A stretch of DNA of 25,314 nt from Glomus cerebriforme. Taxonomy: Eukaryota > Glomeromycota > Glomeromycetes > Glomerales > Glomeraceae. Shown here in pieces: positions 9,845-20,893 of the stretch. Made by a program: the position numbers and the translations under genes. The notes under the pieces are model-generated. The model had not been told where the DNA came from. It worked only from the letters and a program-made list of their open reading frames with translations, and made no database searches. The stretch lies in NCBI GenBank assembly GCA_003550305.1, contig QKYT01000115.1, positions 4,815 through 30,128 of the forward strand, given 5' to 3'. Positions within the stretch are counted from its first letter, which is position 1, and each line of letters opens with the position of its first letter.

Positions 9845-9852
9845 TATAAATA
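9845..9852 (+). promoter_or_regulatory. Candidate TATA element of the kinase gene
   Basis: TATAAATA lies 88 bp upstream of the ATG at 9940 and is followed by long T tracts (9869-9885, 9908-9922) of the kind often found between TATA and start codon in fungal promoters. In such AT-rich DNA, TATA-like words are common, so this is only a candidate. Confidence 0.25.
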
Positions 9853-9939
9853 ACTTGATAAATAAAAAATTTTTTTTTTTTTTTTATTTCTTTTCGCACT
9901 TTTTATAAATTTTTTTTTTTTTAAAAAAAATATATCATT

Positions 9940-12318
9940 ATGGACACAGCAATGGATCGTTCAGAAACAAACTTTAAAATTGACTTTAGTGAAGAAAAAT
10001 CTGAAGCGTTACTAGGTTATGATAAGGGTAGTAGTAAAAGGATTTGTGAATATTGTCAAAAAGAATGTTTAGCTGCATTATATTGTGAACATTGTATTCG
10101 AAATTATTTAAAAGGAAATTTTATAAATTGGACATCTGGGAATGAGAAAATTGATTATTTAATACGGAAATGTCAACTGGAATCACTCACTCCAAATAGA
10201 ATAATTGAATGGATACCATATAATAAATTTTCAAATATTAAATATTTAACTAGTAGTAGATACTCTGAAATTTTTACTGCTAATTGGATAGATGGCAGTT
10301 ATAATAAATGGAATCCTGAAAAACAGGAATTACGGAGGTATGGAACTCGTGAAGTAATACTTAAAAAATCAAATAATTTTAAAAGTGTTGACCAACGTTA
10401 TTTTTTTGAGGAGGTATGTTTTAATTAATATTTAAACTTTAATTTTTTTTTCAAAATAAAGAAAAAATAATGATTTACAATATATTTATTTATATTTTTT
10501 TTTTTAGGCTAAATTACTTTTAAGTATGAGTAGTAAATGGAGAAATTTAGTCAAATGTTATGGTATAACCCAAGATCCAGACACTGAAAATTATATGCTT
10601 GTAATGAAACAAATGGATATAGATTTAAGAAAATATTTACAACAATTTCATAATCAACTTACATGGAGAGAAAGAATCAATATAGTATACATAATAATAT
10701 ATGCACTTTCTATAATTCACAAAGAAAATGCAATTCATGGAGATTTGCATTCTGGAAATATATTATATAAAGAATATTATAATTCTTGGTATATTGGTGA
10801 TATTGCTTTACGTGGTCCTGCAAATAAACCATTAGAAAGTATATATGGGAATCTTCCTTATATAGCACCAGAAGTTATTGCTGGAAAAAAATATACTTCT
10901 GAATCTGATATTTATAGTATTGCAATGTTAATGTGGGAAATTTCATCTGGTCAACCACCATTTTATGATGAACATGATTATGATGTTACAATGAAAGTTA
11001 TTAGTGGTATAAGACCAAAAATTGTTCCAGAAACTCCATTAGAATACAAAAAATTAATGCAACAATGTTGGGACGCTAATCCATCAAATAGACCTGATGG
11101 AATTACTCTTAAAAATAGAATAGAAGAATTAAGAGCATTATATAAAAATGAGGATAAGAGAATTATTAATCAAGAATTGAAAAATCAGAATCAATATTCT
11201 ATAAAAGATTTAAAAGATTCTAAAAACAATCAAATAGGGAATACTAGTAAAATTTATATTTTTAAAGATTTACCAGAACCAAAAAATGCATCTGAAGGTA
11301 TGTTAAGTTATGTCTAGTCATCTTATTAATCTTATAATCATTCTTATTAATAATTTAATGATAATTGAAAAAAAAATGAAATTTAGTGGAACAAGAAGGT
11401 AAATTTAATATTTATTTTTTAAAATTCTTTTATAATTATTTTAATATATTTATATATTTTTTCTTTATTAAGAAGGGGGGGAAGAAGCCATATATAATAA
11501 TCCAAATCTTCATTCAGAAGATCAAGATGAACTAGAGATTCCTGATAGTGAAGTATTAATCCAAGTTGTAATCTTAAAAATTAATTTTTAAATTTTGTTA
11601 ACAATATATTATATTTTTTTCATTAGTTGATGATATGGATGAATTATACAATAAAGGTAATATCAATTAACAAAAGAAAAAGAAATTTTGGTAAAAACTT
11701 TACTGAAATATTTTATTTAACTTAGGTATAAATGATGATTCAAACATGGAATCCGAAAAAGCTCAATCAGATTCTAAAACTAGTAAGTTTAAATACTTTA
11801 AAGAATATAATTTTATAACTATATTACAATAATTATAAATTTTATAATTTTTATTAGATATTATAAATGAAGATGAAAATGAAGATATTGATGAAGATGA
11901 ACCAAATGAAAATGAATCAAAAATCGTTCCTGGAGGTAAATTTGTGATAATCATTAAATATTAAAATAAATTAATAACTGAAATAATTATCGATTTATAA
12001 TATTTTTATAGGAATAGATGATGAAAAAAAATCGAAGAATAAAAAGAACTTTGTTGGTACTTTTAAAGGTAAGTAAACGATTTTTAGTTCTATAATTTAA
12101 GAAATTTCATTTCGAAAAAAAAAATAATAATTAAACAAAATTTTATTCATTCTAATTAGGGTCCATTAATAAAATATCTAAATTTGTAAAAAATAATCTA
12201 GATAAGAAAGGTTGAGTTAATTATATATAAATTAACATTAATCATTAAATCTTAGTGTTCTAAATTATATAAATTTTTTTTAGACAAGAAGCTTGATAAA
12301 AGTGACAAGTTTCAATAA
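9940..12318 (+). CDS. Divergent protein kinase (Glomeromycotan tyrosine-kinase-like family) with Cys-rich N-terminus and acidic tail; 10 exons
   Basis: Exons as modelled: 9940-10413, 10508-11297, 11387-11398, 11473-11565, 11627-11656, 11726-11782, 11858-11935, 12012-12068, 12160-12210, 12284-12318. They join in phase to 558 aa. Residues 36-52 hold CxxC...CxxC (Cys36, 39, 49, 52), zinc-ribbon-like. INWTSGNEKIDYLI and IIEWIPYNKF follow, as usual in this family, then the kinase domain (about 98-370). Lys142 (VILK), Glu158, Asp237 and Asn242 (HGDLHSGN), Asp256 and APE (278-280) are present. However, the glycine loop is TSSRYSEIF with no glycine, HRD is HGD and DFG is DIA. It may therefore be a weak kinase or a pseudokinase. 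The tail after about 430 is Asp/Glu-rich, then Lys-rich, in seven tiny exons. All introns are GT-AG except the one after exon 4, where the in-phase donor reads TTGTAATC. The start ATG is the first in frame and follows a T-rich leader. The substrate is unknown. Confidence 0.88.
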
Positions 12319-12322
12319 ACAG

Positions 12323-12328
12323 AATAAA
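12323..12328 (+). terminator. Candidate polyadenylation signal of the kinase gene
   Basis: AATAAA occurs 4 nt after the stop codon TAA at 12316-12318. Another AATAAA at 12314-12319 overlaps the stop itself. The unusually close spacing implies a very short 3' UTR if either is used. A further AATAAA lies near 12774. Confidence 0.3.
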
Positions 12329-14042
12329 GAAGGAATGCAATGGTGGTAAAGTTTAATAATGATATTTCTAAACATTATTTATAAATAACGTTTTATTAAA
12401 ATTTAAAAGTTTAGATGGAAAAAAAATTGACAAAAAAATAATCTAAATAATTCTTATACGTCCATATATAGCATATTTTCACATATATATATTTTTTTAC
12501 AGAATTATTTAAACACTAAGGCTAGAGTAGCAATTTTTTGCATGTTTTTCTTAGTTTGTAATTTAAATAATTCATTTTATTATTTTATAAATAACAAATA
12601 GATAATAATTTGTTATCCCGATTTGTTTTACAATTTTTTCTCGTGATTTCTTTTTTTTTACAGTGTATACAAGTAATTTTATTATAAAAGAATTCATATT
12701 TCGATAAAGACCAAAATTCATTATAATAAAGCAATTGTTTTAAAACGCTTTAGAATTGTTATATTGTAAAATCAATAAAAAAAATTTTTTCTCCAAATTT
12801 ATGCACGAAAAATTTTTTTTTTTTTTGTAAAACAGGAGCTAATTTAATTAAAAGATGAGAGGACAAATAATTAAATTGGAACGGCCTTAAAAAAATCATT
12901 TTGAAAGCAAGAATATAATATACGGCGAATAATGTAACGGGTTGAAAAATCGAAAGGACAAGTTATTCCCGCATTATGAAAATTTTAATCCTAATATAAA
13001 AATCATAACCAACTAAACTCTTGAATCTTGATGTTACATCAGGTTTCATTTTGGTATACGTTTATATATCACCTAAATTGTTCTAAAAAAAAATTATTTG
13101 TCTTAAATACTAAACAACTTATCAAATAAATAAAAAGAACTCGATTTCATAATATATTTTGACTTCAACGGTATACTTTTAAATGTTATAGCGATAAAAC
13201 AATTCTTGTTTTTTTTCAAAATCTTAATTCTATTTTATCTTTAACTTTTCTTTTGGTTAAAATAAAGTGAACCTAAAAGAAATAAATGTCACGCCAAATT
13301 TAATAATATATGCTTTGGTACAGTATATCAAAAGATTATATTATCCATAGTTAAAAATTGACCAATCAAAGTGACGGATTTCATTACTTTCAATTCGTAG
13401 ATATAAATAAATTTTCCTAATAATTGTTTATAGTGTCAATTGGTTGATCAAAATAACGGAAAATTGATGTGATGTACAGAAACTAATCACTGAACTACTT
13501 TAGTTTCGGCCGACAATTTTGCAGATCATAATTGCCAAAATTTTAGACCCGACCGATAGTCGACCGATTAATACCACCTCATTATGGCGTCAAAATTATA
13601 AAATAACTAATAATGCATTTAAATTTACTTATTTTCTCTTTATTTATTTATTTATTTTTTTTTTTTACAATAGAAGGAAAGAATAATAAAAAATTTTTTC
13701 ATATTAAGAAATTTTCCAGAATTCGGGATCTACAATTCCAGGTTAGCAAAAGTCCGAAAAATCCGCCAACTAACCACCATATCAGCGCCAAATGCCATTT
13801 TTTAATTAATAAGGTTTAAATTTAATTATGTGGCAAAAAAAAAATTTTTTGCCTAATATTATGCACAGAACATTGTAATTTGTAAGTTACAACACGATAT
13901 AATATATTAAAATAAATAAATAAATATGATTGGATGTTAATTACAGTTTACAACAGTTCGTCAAAAATTTTAGCTTTTTGACGATTATAAATATTTTTTT
14001 GATAAAACATTCGATTTTCAAGTATTAAAATAATTAATTAAA
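12329..14042. other. Convergent intergenic region, no recognised gene
   Basis: About 1.7 kb between the 3' ends of the kinase (+) and ABC transporter (-) genes. It holds several TE-like words: AATTTTG / CAAAATT arms around 13516-13546, and CGACCGATAGTCGACCGATT (a CGACCGAT direct repeat) at about 13550-13570. An open frame at 13613-13819 (68 codons) starts with a poly-T-encoded hydrophobic stretch and has no recognisable domain or splice partners, so I do not accept it. No RNA gene recognised. Confidence 0.4.
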
Positions 14043-17000
14043 TCATTTTTTCATAAGGATTTGTCTGTTAACTAAATCAAAGTATAAACCTTTTTTTGAA
14101 ATTAATTCTAAATGGTTACCAGATTCAATAATTTTACCTTTCTTACATACTAAAATTAAATCCGAATTTTGAATGGTAGATAATCTATGAGCGATAGTTA
14201 AAGTAGTTCTACCTTTAGCGGCTTTATCAAGAGCATTTTGTACAACTTTTTCAGATTCAGAATCTAATGCTGAAGTAGCTTCATCTAATAATAATAATTT
14301 AGGACGTCTAATTAATGCTCTTGCAATAGCAACTCTTTGTTTTTGTCCACCACTTAATTGAGTACCCTTTTCACCAACTCTAGTATCATATTTATCTGGA
14401 AGGGAATCAATAAAATGATGTATGTTTGCTTGTTTTGCGGCTAACTCAATTTCTTCTTGGGTGGTACCTTCTTTCCCATAAGCGATATTTTCACCAATAG
14501 TTAAATCAAATAAAATGGGTTCTTGTCCAACTAATGACATATTTTCTCTTAAATATTCTAAATCCCATTGTTGAATATCCACATTTTCCATATGAATAAT
14601 TCCAGAATTAGCATTATAATATCGTAAGAGTAAAGAAATTACAGTTGATTTACCACTACCACTTGAACCAACTAATGCTACGGTTTTATTAGCAAGTACT
14701 GACATTGAAAGACCTCGTAATATTTGAGTTGTCGGACGTGCTGGATAAGAGAAATGTACATCCGTGAATTTAGATGATCCTGTTACTGGAGTTGGACGAT
14801 CATTTATACTATCTGGTGGTGAGGTATTTGGTTTTCTATCAAGTATTTCAAATATTGAAAGTGCTGCTATTTTCGCTTTTGATACATTTGGTGAAAAAGT
14901 ACTAATGAAAAAAAAATTTTTTTTTTTTTTTTAAAAAAAAATTAGTTGAAAAATTAATAATAATTATAGTTTTTTTTTTTAAAAAAAAAAATTTTACCTT
15001 ATTTGACCAAGTGATGATGCGGAGAAGGCAATTGCAAATAATACATTGAACATTTTAACAACGCTATATTCTTGATTTTTTACTAATTGTGAACCGTACC
15101 AAAAAGCCAGAGCGTAAAAGAAGAACATCATCGCTTGTGATATTCCAAATCCGGCTGATGCTATGATGGTTCCTCTTATAGCAATTTTATGCGGTTCCGA
15201 TATTGATTTATCATAAATTTTGTAGAATGTATCTTCCAACGATAAAGATGCAATTGTACGAATATTTGAAACGCTTTGATGAACTATTTGTCCCGTTCCT
15301 TCATATGCTTTGCGAGTCTATGTTAAAGCAAGAGAAAGAAAAAAAAAGTTAAAAAACTTTTTACATATTTTTATTATTTTTATAAGATTATAGTTACCTT
15401 GGAACCGTAACCGGTGAGAGATCTTAATTTAGCGTAATTTGCAATTCCTATAACTGGAGCTGCAGCAACCACAACCAATGTTAATTTCCACCCATAAGCG
15501 AAAGCAAGTCCCATTCCAAGTGCAACTGTGGTTACCGTCTGAATAATATTACCCATAAGCGATCCTGTAAGTCCTTCAATTTTAGTAGCGTCAACAGCTA
15601 ATTTGGCAGTTAAAATACCAGTACCATTATCTTCATCATCAAAAAATGCTACTTCTTGTTTCATTAATTGATTAAAAGTCATTATTCTAATACGTTTGGT
15701 TAATCTTTCTGAACTTAACATAAAGGATGCATTTTTAAAAAATTCTGCTAAAAAAATAGTGATTCCAATTACAACAAACATTCCTGAAAGAAAATTAGCT
15801 CCTTTCCTTAATTCGTCAGGATGATCAACTTTAGCAAAAGTATCTAAAATTGCAGAAAATACTAGAGCAAATAATGGGAATATAGTACCATTAATAGCAG
15901 ATGCTATTACTCCAACTATTATAAATAATAATTCTGGTTTATTTAACTTAAATAATCTTGAAAATGGTGCTTTTGTTTGTTTATATTTCTCTTCTTTTTC
16001 TTTAAGAATTCTTTCTTCTTCTTCCTTTAAGGATTTAATTGAATCTTTTGTAAGAATTTTTCTTAATTGTGTGGATTTATCTTTTTCATCAAAAGAAATA
16101 ATAACTTCTTCAGTATTTGTTGTACTATCAATTGAATCACTATCATCATCATCTTCCTCTTCATCATTATTTCTATGTTCTTTGTGAGTTTTTAATTCTT
16201 GAGCTTGTACAAGACCATAATAAACACCCTTTTTCGCAATCAATTCATCATGTTTTCCTACTTCTTTAATTTCACCATTATGCATTACGACAATTTTATC
16301 AGCATTTTTAATCGTAGATAACCTATGAGCAATAACAATTGTCGTCCTATTTGATGAAGCATTATCTAAAGCATCTTGTACAAGACGTTCGGATTCAGTA
16401 TCTAATGCGGATGTAGCTTCATCTAATAATAATATTGGTGGATCTTTAATTAAAGCTCTTGCAATAGCAATTCTTTGTTTTTGTCCTCCTGATAATAAAG
16501 CACCTTTTTCTCCTACTAAAGTATCATATGTCTTTGGTAATTCATTAATGAAATCATATGCGTTAGATTTTTTACACACTTCTTCAATCTCTTTTAAACT
16601 AATTTCTTTATCTTCCTCAGAAATTTTACCCCATGCAATATTTTGTTTAATAGTATTTTGAAATAATATTGGTTCTTGTCCAACTAATCCAATAAATCCT
16701 CTAAGAGTTTTTAAATTCCATTCTTTTATTGGTATTCCATCAATTAAAATTTCACCTTCATTTGGATCATAAAATCTTTCTAATAATCCTATTATCGTAG
16801 ATTTACCACTACCACTTGAACCTACTAATGCTACAGTTTTATTGTGTTCAATTTTTAATGTGAAATTTTTTAATACTTGTACATCTGGACGTGATGGATA
16901 ACTAAAAGATACGTTCTTAAATTCTATTTGTCCTTCAAGTTTAGAAGGGGGTAATGATTTACCGGTGGTAGAGGTTACGTCTATTAAAGATTTACGATCT

Positions 17001-18613
17001 ATAGCTGTAAAAAGATGTTTCGCTGATCCTGACGCTTTAGCCAAGTCACCAAAATACGGTGACGTATTTCCAATGGAAAAGGCTATATATAAGAAAAAGA
17101 GAAATACGAGAGGCAATAATGAACAATAAATAATAAATAAATTATAAATCAATTAATTTCTTGATAAAATTTTGAAATAAAAATTTATCATATATCACTC
17201 GTACCTCCAATTGTAATAGCAAAGAAAGCATTTAAAATTTCTCCACCAGTTTTTTCTTTACTTAAAATCAATTTACTTCCATACCAAAATGCTAGAGCAT
17301 ATGAAAAAAATAAAAACATCATCATTGCTCCTATTCCTAAACCACTTGCTATGGCTTTCTTTCTTCCTGCTTTATATGCAAGTTCTAATTTTAATGTGTA
17401 TCTAGCCAATTCACGTGATTGTCCGCCAAATGCTATAACCGTACGAATATTGGATAAGACTTGTTCTGCAATTCCTCCTGCAGCCGCGTAAGCATCTTTT
17501 TTTTTTTGAAAGAAAAAGAGGATGTTAGAATTATAGGAAAAGGTGGGATAGAAATCTCTTAGTAGTATTTACCTTGACCTTCTGATGAGCCACCGCTAAC
17601 AGATTTTGCCATGAGAGCTCCAGAAAGAATCAACGCAGGAAATAAAGAGCATAATACAAGTGTTAATTTCCAACCTATATGATATCAAAAAGAAAAAAAA
17701 AATATTTTTTAATTAATAAAATTGAAATTTATAATAATTAATTTTTTTATACTCACTTTTAATGAAAGCAATAATAAAACCACCGAATAATGTAGAAAAA
17801 TTTTGTATAATTAAACCAATTTTATCAGAAATTCCTTCTTGATATAAATTTGTATCGTTTGATATACGTGTTGTTATGTCTCCTGTTGACATATTATCAA
17901 AATAAGCTATTTCTTGTTTTAATATTGATGAATAATATAATTTACGAACTCTCTATAAAATGACGAGGAAAAAAAAAATTAGATTCAAAAAAAAAATAAG
18001 GACTTTTTTTTTTAAAAAAAAAGATTATTATAATTACTTTAGCTTGATTTTCGCCAGCAATAGTCCAAAAAGTCATTTGAATATAACTAGCCAAAAACAT
18101 AGAAGCACCCAATATTAAAAAATAATAAACATATGTTCGAATATCAGTTTCTAATGCCTTTTTAGCAACATCAAATTTTCCTTCATCACCAGTAGAATTA
18201 TGAATTGATACAGCTAATGAAAATCTTGCGAAAATATCAATGAATCCTGAAAATATAATGGTCATAAATGGTATGGAAGCACCATTAGCAATTGCTGCTA
18301 TAGTACCTACTATCATATAAAATTTATCTAAAGGAGTAGCAAATCTAAACATTTGACTCATTGGTACAGTATTACTTTTATCAGGTAATTTTTTATCATT
18401 TTTATTTTTTAATTTTTTATTTTTTGAATTTTTTAAAGAGGATTTTTCAACAATTTCATCATCTTTTTCTTTTTCATCTGAATTTGTATGCTGCGGCGGA
18501 AGAGCGTCAACTATTGACAAATCTATTTCATCATCATCGAATAAAGTAGTAGTAGTAGGAATAGTAGTAGTAATAGTAGTGGTCGTATCAATTTCTTGCT
18601 CTTGTGATGACAT
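14043..18613 (-). CDS. ABCB/MDR-type full-length ABC transporter, TMD-NBD-TMD-NBD, 7 exons
   Basis: ATP-driven exporter of the P-glycoprotein/Ste6 class, in a cell membrane; the cargo cannot be told from sequence. Minus-strand exons: 18613-18038, 17952-17757, 17674-17573, 17495-17205, 17082-15398, 15317-14998, 14901-14043. All junctions are GT-AG and in phase, giving 1342 aa, typical for the class. The N-terminus is Thr- and Lys-rich and cytosolic (1-90). TM1 is about 97-125 and TM2 about 160-185. NBD1: Walker A GSSGSGKST 476-484, Q-loop Gln524, LSGGQ 585-589, LLLDE 606-610, His641. An acidic linker runs about 690-760. TMD2 runs from about 770. NBD2: Walker A 1135-1143, Q1183, LSGGQ 1239-1243, LLLLDE 1259-1264, His1295, stop TGA at 14043-14045. 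Both ATP sites have complete motifs, so both look catalytically competent. No frameshift or stop is visible. The gene converges on the kinase gene and shares its upstream interval with a broken kinase-Sel1 gene. Confidence 0.96.
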
Positions 18614-19474
18614 ATTTACGATTTATAATCTAAAATAATTATTTTTTTTTAAATAATTTAATCATAAAAATTTAATCGAATAAAATTTTATTCGATGAAA
18701 GGAAAGATTTTTTTTGATGATAAACTAGCTACATATATATATATAATTTTAATAAACTTAAAATAATGAATATTTACCATAAAGATACCATCCATTCTAA
18801 TGATTATTTGTTTCACAAGTAATTTGCTAGATAAGGTTACATAAGATTTCGGTAAAATTAATCAGCCGAAGGAGTCATCTAAAAGCTTTTATATTATTAC
18901 AATTTAATATTGTGTCAATGTATTGTATGTAATACCAATACGGAGATTTTTAATAATTACGCAGCTGATCGCTGCGCCGCTTTAGTAGAGTGGATAAAAT
19001 TATTTACAAAACAAAAACGATCCTTTTGTTCTATCAATTCAAAAAATCAAAAAAATAATGGGGTTTAGTTCATTATTTTGAATTTTTTAAAATTCAAAAG
19101 TAGTTTTCTCTAATTTATCTAATTGCACATGTGGTGAAACTTGATTAACCACATCAAGTACGTCGAAATTGTTCAGTTTAGCCGTGACCGAAAAATTTAT
19201 CTTATCTTTTTGAAAAAAAATATAGAGTTTAAACTTTAACCAATTTCGATTTTATGATTTTATAAAACTTCTTCGATTCGATGATGAGAAATGTAGGATT
19301 AGTCAGTATTACATGTTACTGTATTACAAGTCGCAATAAGTTTGGATTATCCTTGAAATTAAATCTTAGTAACGTTTGACAAATTTTGAGTAAACTATTA
19401 ACGATTTTTTGCGGTTTTTTTTGTACGCACTACCCCTTTTAATTTGACAATCTAAATTCAAGTAAAATAAGTAA
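18614..19474. other. Upstream region of the ABC transporter gene with a GC-rich hairpin
   Basis: No gene recognised. A TATATATATATAA run near 18734-18747 lies about 120-130 bp upstream of the ABC start and could serve as a TATA region on the minus strand. At 18960-18976 there is a perfect inverted repeat, CGCAGC / GCTGCG, with a TGATC spacer, followed by GCCGC, conspicuous in AT-rich DNA. The rest is AT-rich without motif. Confidence 0.35.
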
Positions 19475-19476
19475 TA

Positions 19477-19570
19477 GTTATTCCACGGGAATCCGTGGAT
19501 ATCAATGATTTTCACGGCTACGCCATGAAAATCATGATATTCTAAGGTGACCAGGTGACCGTGGAATAAC
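19477..19570. mobile_element. 94 bp foldback (MITE-like) element flanked by TA
   Basis: The ends GTTATTCCACGG and CCGTGGAATAAC are perfect inverted repeats, extended by flanking TA on both sides (19475-19476 and 19571-19572), as expected for a TA target-site duplication. Inside lie CCACGG / CCGTGG with a 4 nt loop (19483-19498), a near-perfect stem ATATCAATGATTTTCA / TGAAAATCATGATAT around a GGC-TAC-GCC tip (19499-19540), and a direct repeat GGTGACC-A-GGTGACC (19547-19560). There is no coding capacity. TA flanks suggest mobilisation by a Tc1/mariner-like transposase, which is inference. Confidence 0.65.
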
Positions 19571-19573
19571 TAG

Positions 19574-19904
19574 TACATATCACGGTTCTTAACTATTAGA
19601 CTTTTTAATTTACCAGCATTTTCCTTTTCGTATAATCATTTTTTTCTTTCACATTTTTTTGCATCATATTTCTTCTCGCGTTATAATTTTTTTCTTTTTT
19701 ACATTTTTTCGCGTCTACTTTCTTATCATATTATCCTTTTTTTTTACAATTTTTAATAATTGTAACTTTTCAAATGTTTCTTTTTATATCCAAAAATAAT
19801 TTTTAATACATAAATTAATCTTATCATGTAATTGGTCAATTTACCGTGAAAAATATCAGTAAAAAAAGCCACGGCAATTGATTAGGAACCGTGGTATAAA
19901 TGTA
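19574..19904. repeat. Imperfect inverted repeat pair enclosing about 290 bp of T-rich DNA
   Basis: TACATATCACGGTTCTTAA (19574-19592) is mirrored by TTAGGAACCGTGGTATAAATGTA (19882-19904) with one gap and a mismatch. The interior (19593-19881) is T- and C-rich and has no open frame of note. A further CCACGG word precedes the right arm at about 19870. This may be the remnant of another non-autonomous element adjoining the 94 bp foldback, or a related pair of insertions. Confidence 0.35.
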
Positions 19905-20305
19905 AATTAATAAAGGTAAATGTTCATAATATTTTTAAGCATTATAATTTCATTAGAATGAGTCGAAGTTTCCGAAGATCCTTTGAGTCTTACTGTCCCT
20001 GACGGTCTTTCTTTAAAACGCTTAATTTATAGGATTTCCGATTTGGCACGTTGACTTGTACCTTTTTCGATCTTCCAAACCAACGGTTAATGTCTAAAAA
20101 CTTTTAAACGAAGAAAAAAGAGTCATCCTCTTACCAAAGTCATTATCATACAGAATACTTTCAATAAAATCATTAATGAATTTCATTGTTTGGATCACCG
20201 TTTAAAATGGACTTTCGTAAAATAAATTAACTAATATAAGAAAGTGAAGGATTTTGTGAATTGAGTAATGTTATCTTATGTGTCAACTAATATATTCATG
20301 AACGA
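19905..20305. other. Intergenic DNA between two MITE-like elements, no gene seen
   Basis: About 400 bp of moderately AT-rich sequence without an open frame or family motif that I can recognise. Confidence 0.35.
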
Positions 20306-20893
20306 ACCAGGTCCAGTGTTCCAGAAATGGACTATTGGACTTTGGACCTAATGGAGATGTCCAATCCAATTCCAATTTCAAATGGACTATGATTTTATAA
20401 TTTTGGCCAAATTATTTTTTATATACTATTATTTAGACCGAATTTCTAATCTATTACTTATATAAATTAGCCATAATTGGTTAAAAGGATGATCGACCGT
20501 AAAATATTTTAAGATGCGCTTGGAGTGGCTAATCATCCCTTAATCTCTTTTTCGATTATCTTTAAAGTAAAACAAAGAAAAGAATAGATTCTAATTTTAA
20601 TCATAATTGATTTTAACAATAAATAGTATCATTGGACATCAATCACATTTCTTAACTGAGAGTTTAGGCAAACCTAATCATTTGTCAACTTTTACAATTA
20701 TTTTATTGATTATTATTACTTAATATAAAAGTTATAATGTACTGTTAAAATTTTACATAAATTATGGCTGTTGGACGAAATTTATAGTCCAATAGTCCAT
20801 TAAAATTTGGAATTGGAATGGACTAAGTCCAATAGTCCAATGATCCAATGGTCCACGAGTCCATTAGTCCAAAAGGCCAACACTGACCAGGTC
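20306..20893. mobile_element. hAT-like non-autonomous transposon (MITE), 572 bp, with perfect 8 bp target-site duplication
   Basis: The element runs 20314-20885. It begins CAGTGTTCCAG and ends GGCCAACACTG, so both ends read CAGTGTT inward, as hAT-superfamily termini do. It is flanked on both sides by the identical octamer ACCAGGTC (20306-20313 and 20886-20893), the length hAT transposases generate. The inverted arms are long and diverged: 20314-20390 against 20792-20885. They are rich in TGGACTATTGGAC-type subterminal repeats, which in hAT elements are transposase-binding sites. The interior is AT-rich and has no transposase-like frame, so it would move only with a transposase supplied in trans. 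The intact duplication suggests a fairly recent insertion, although the arms have diverged from each other. Confidence 0.85.

Noticed and set aside
9723..9908. 61-codon open frame upstream of the kinase gene
   Set aside because: It overlaps the promoter and ends in a poly-T-encoded Phe run, with no motif. It is most likely a chance frame.
11763..11954. 63-codon minus-strand open frame
   Set aside because: It is antisense to the acidic exons of the kinase tail. The Ser/Phe-rich composition is what GAT/GAA codons give in reverse.
13613..13819. 68-codon plus-strand open frame with an N-terminal hydrophobic run (signal-peptide-like)
   Set aside because: The hydrophobic run is encoded by a T tract, there is no recognisable mature domain, splice partner or promoter, and it lies between two convergent 3' ends.
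14043..17152. ABC locus as separate half-transporter genes
   Set aside because: All exon junctions from 18613 to 14043 join in phase with GT-AG introns into one TMD-NBD-TMD-NBD protein of normal ABCB length.
18361..18549. 62-codon plus-strand open frame
   Set aside because: It is antisense to exon 1 of the ABC transporter gene, whose frame, splice sites and motifs are unambiguous.
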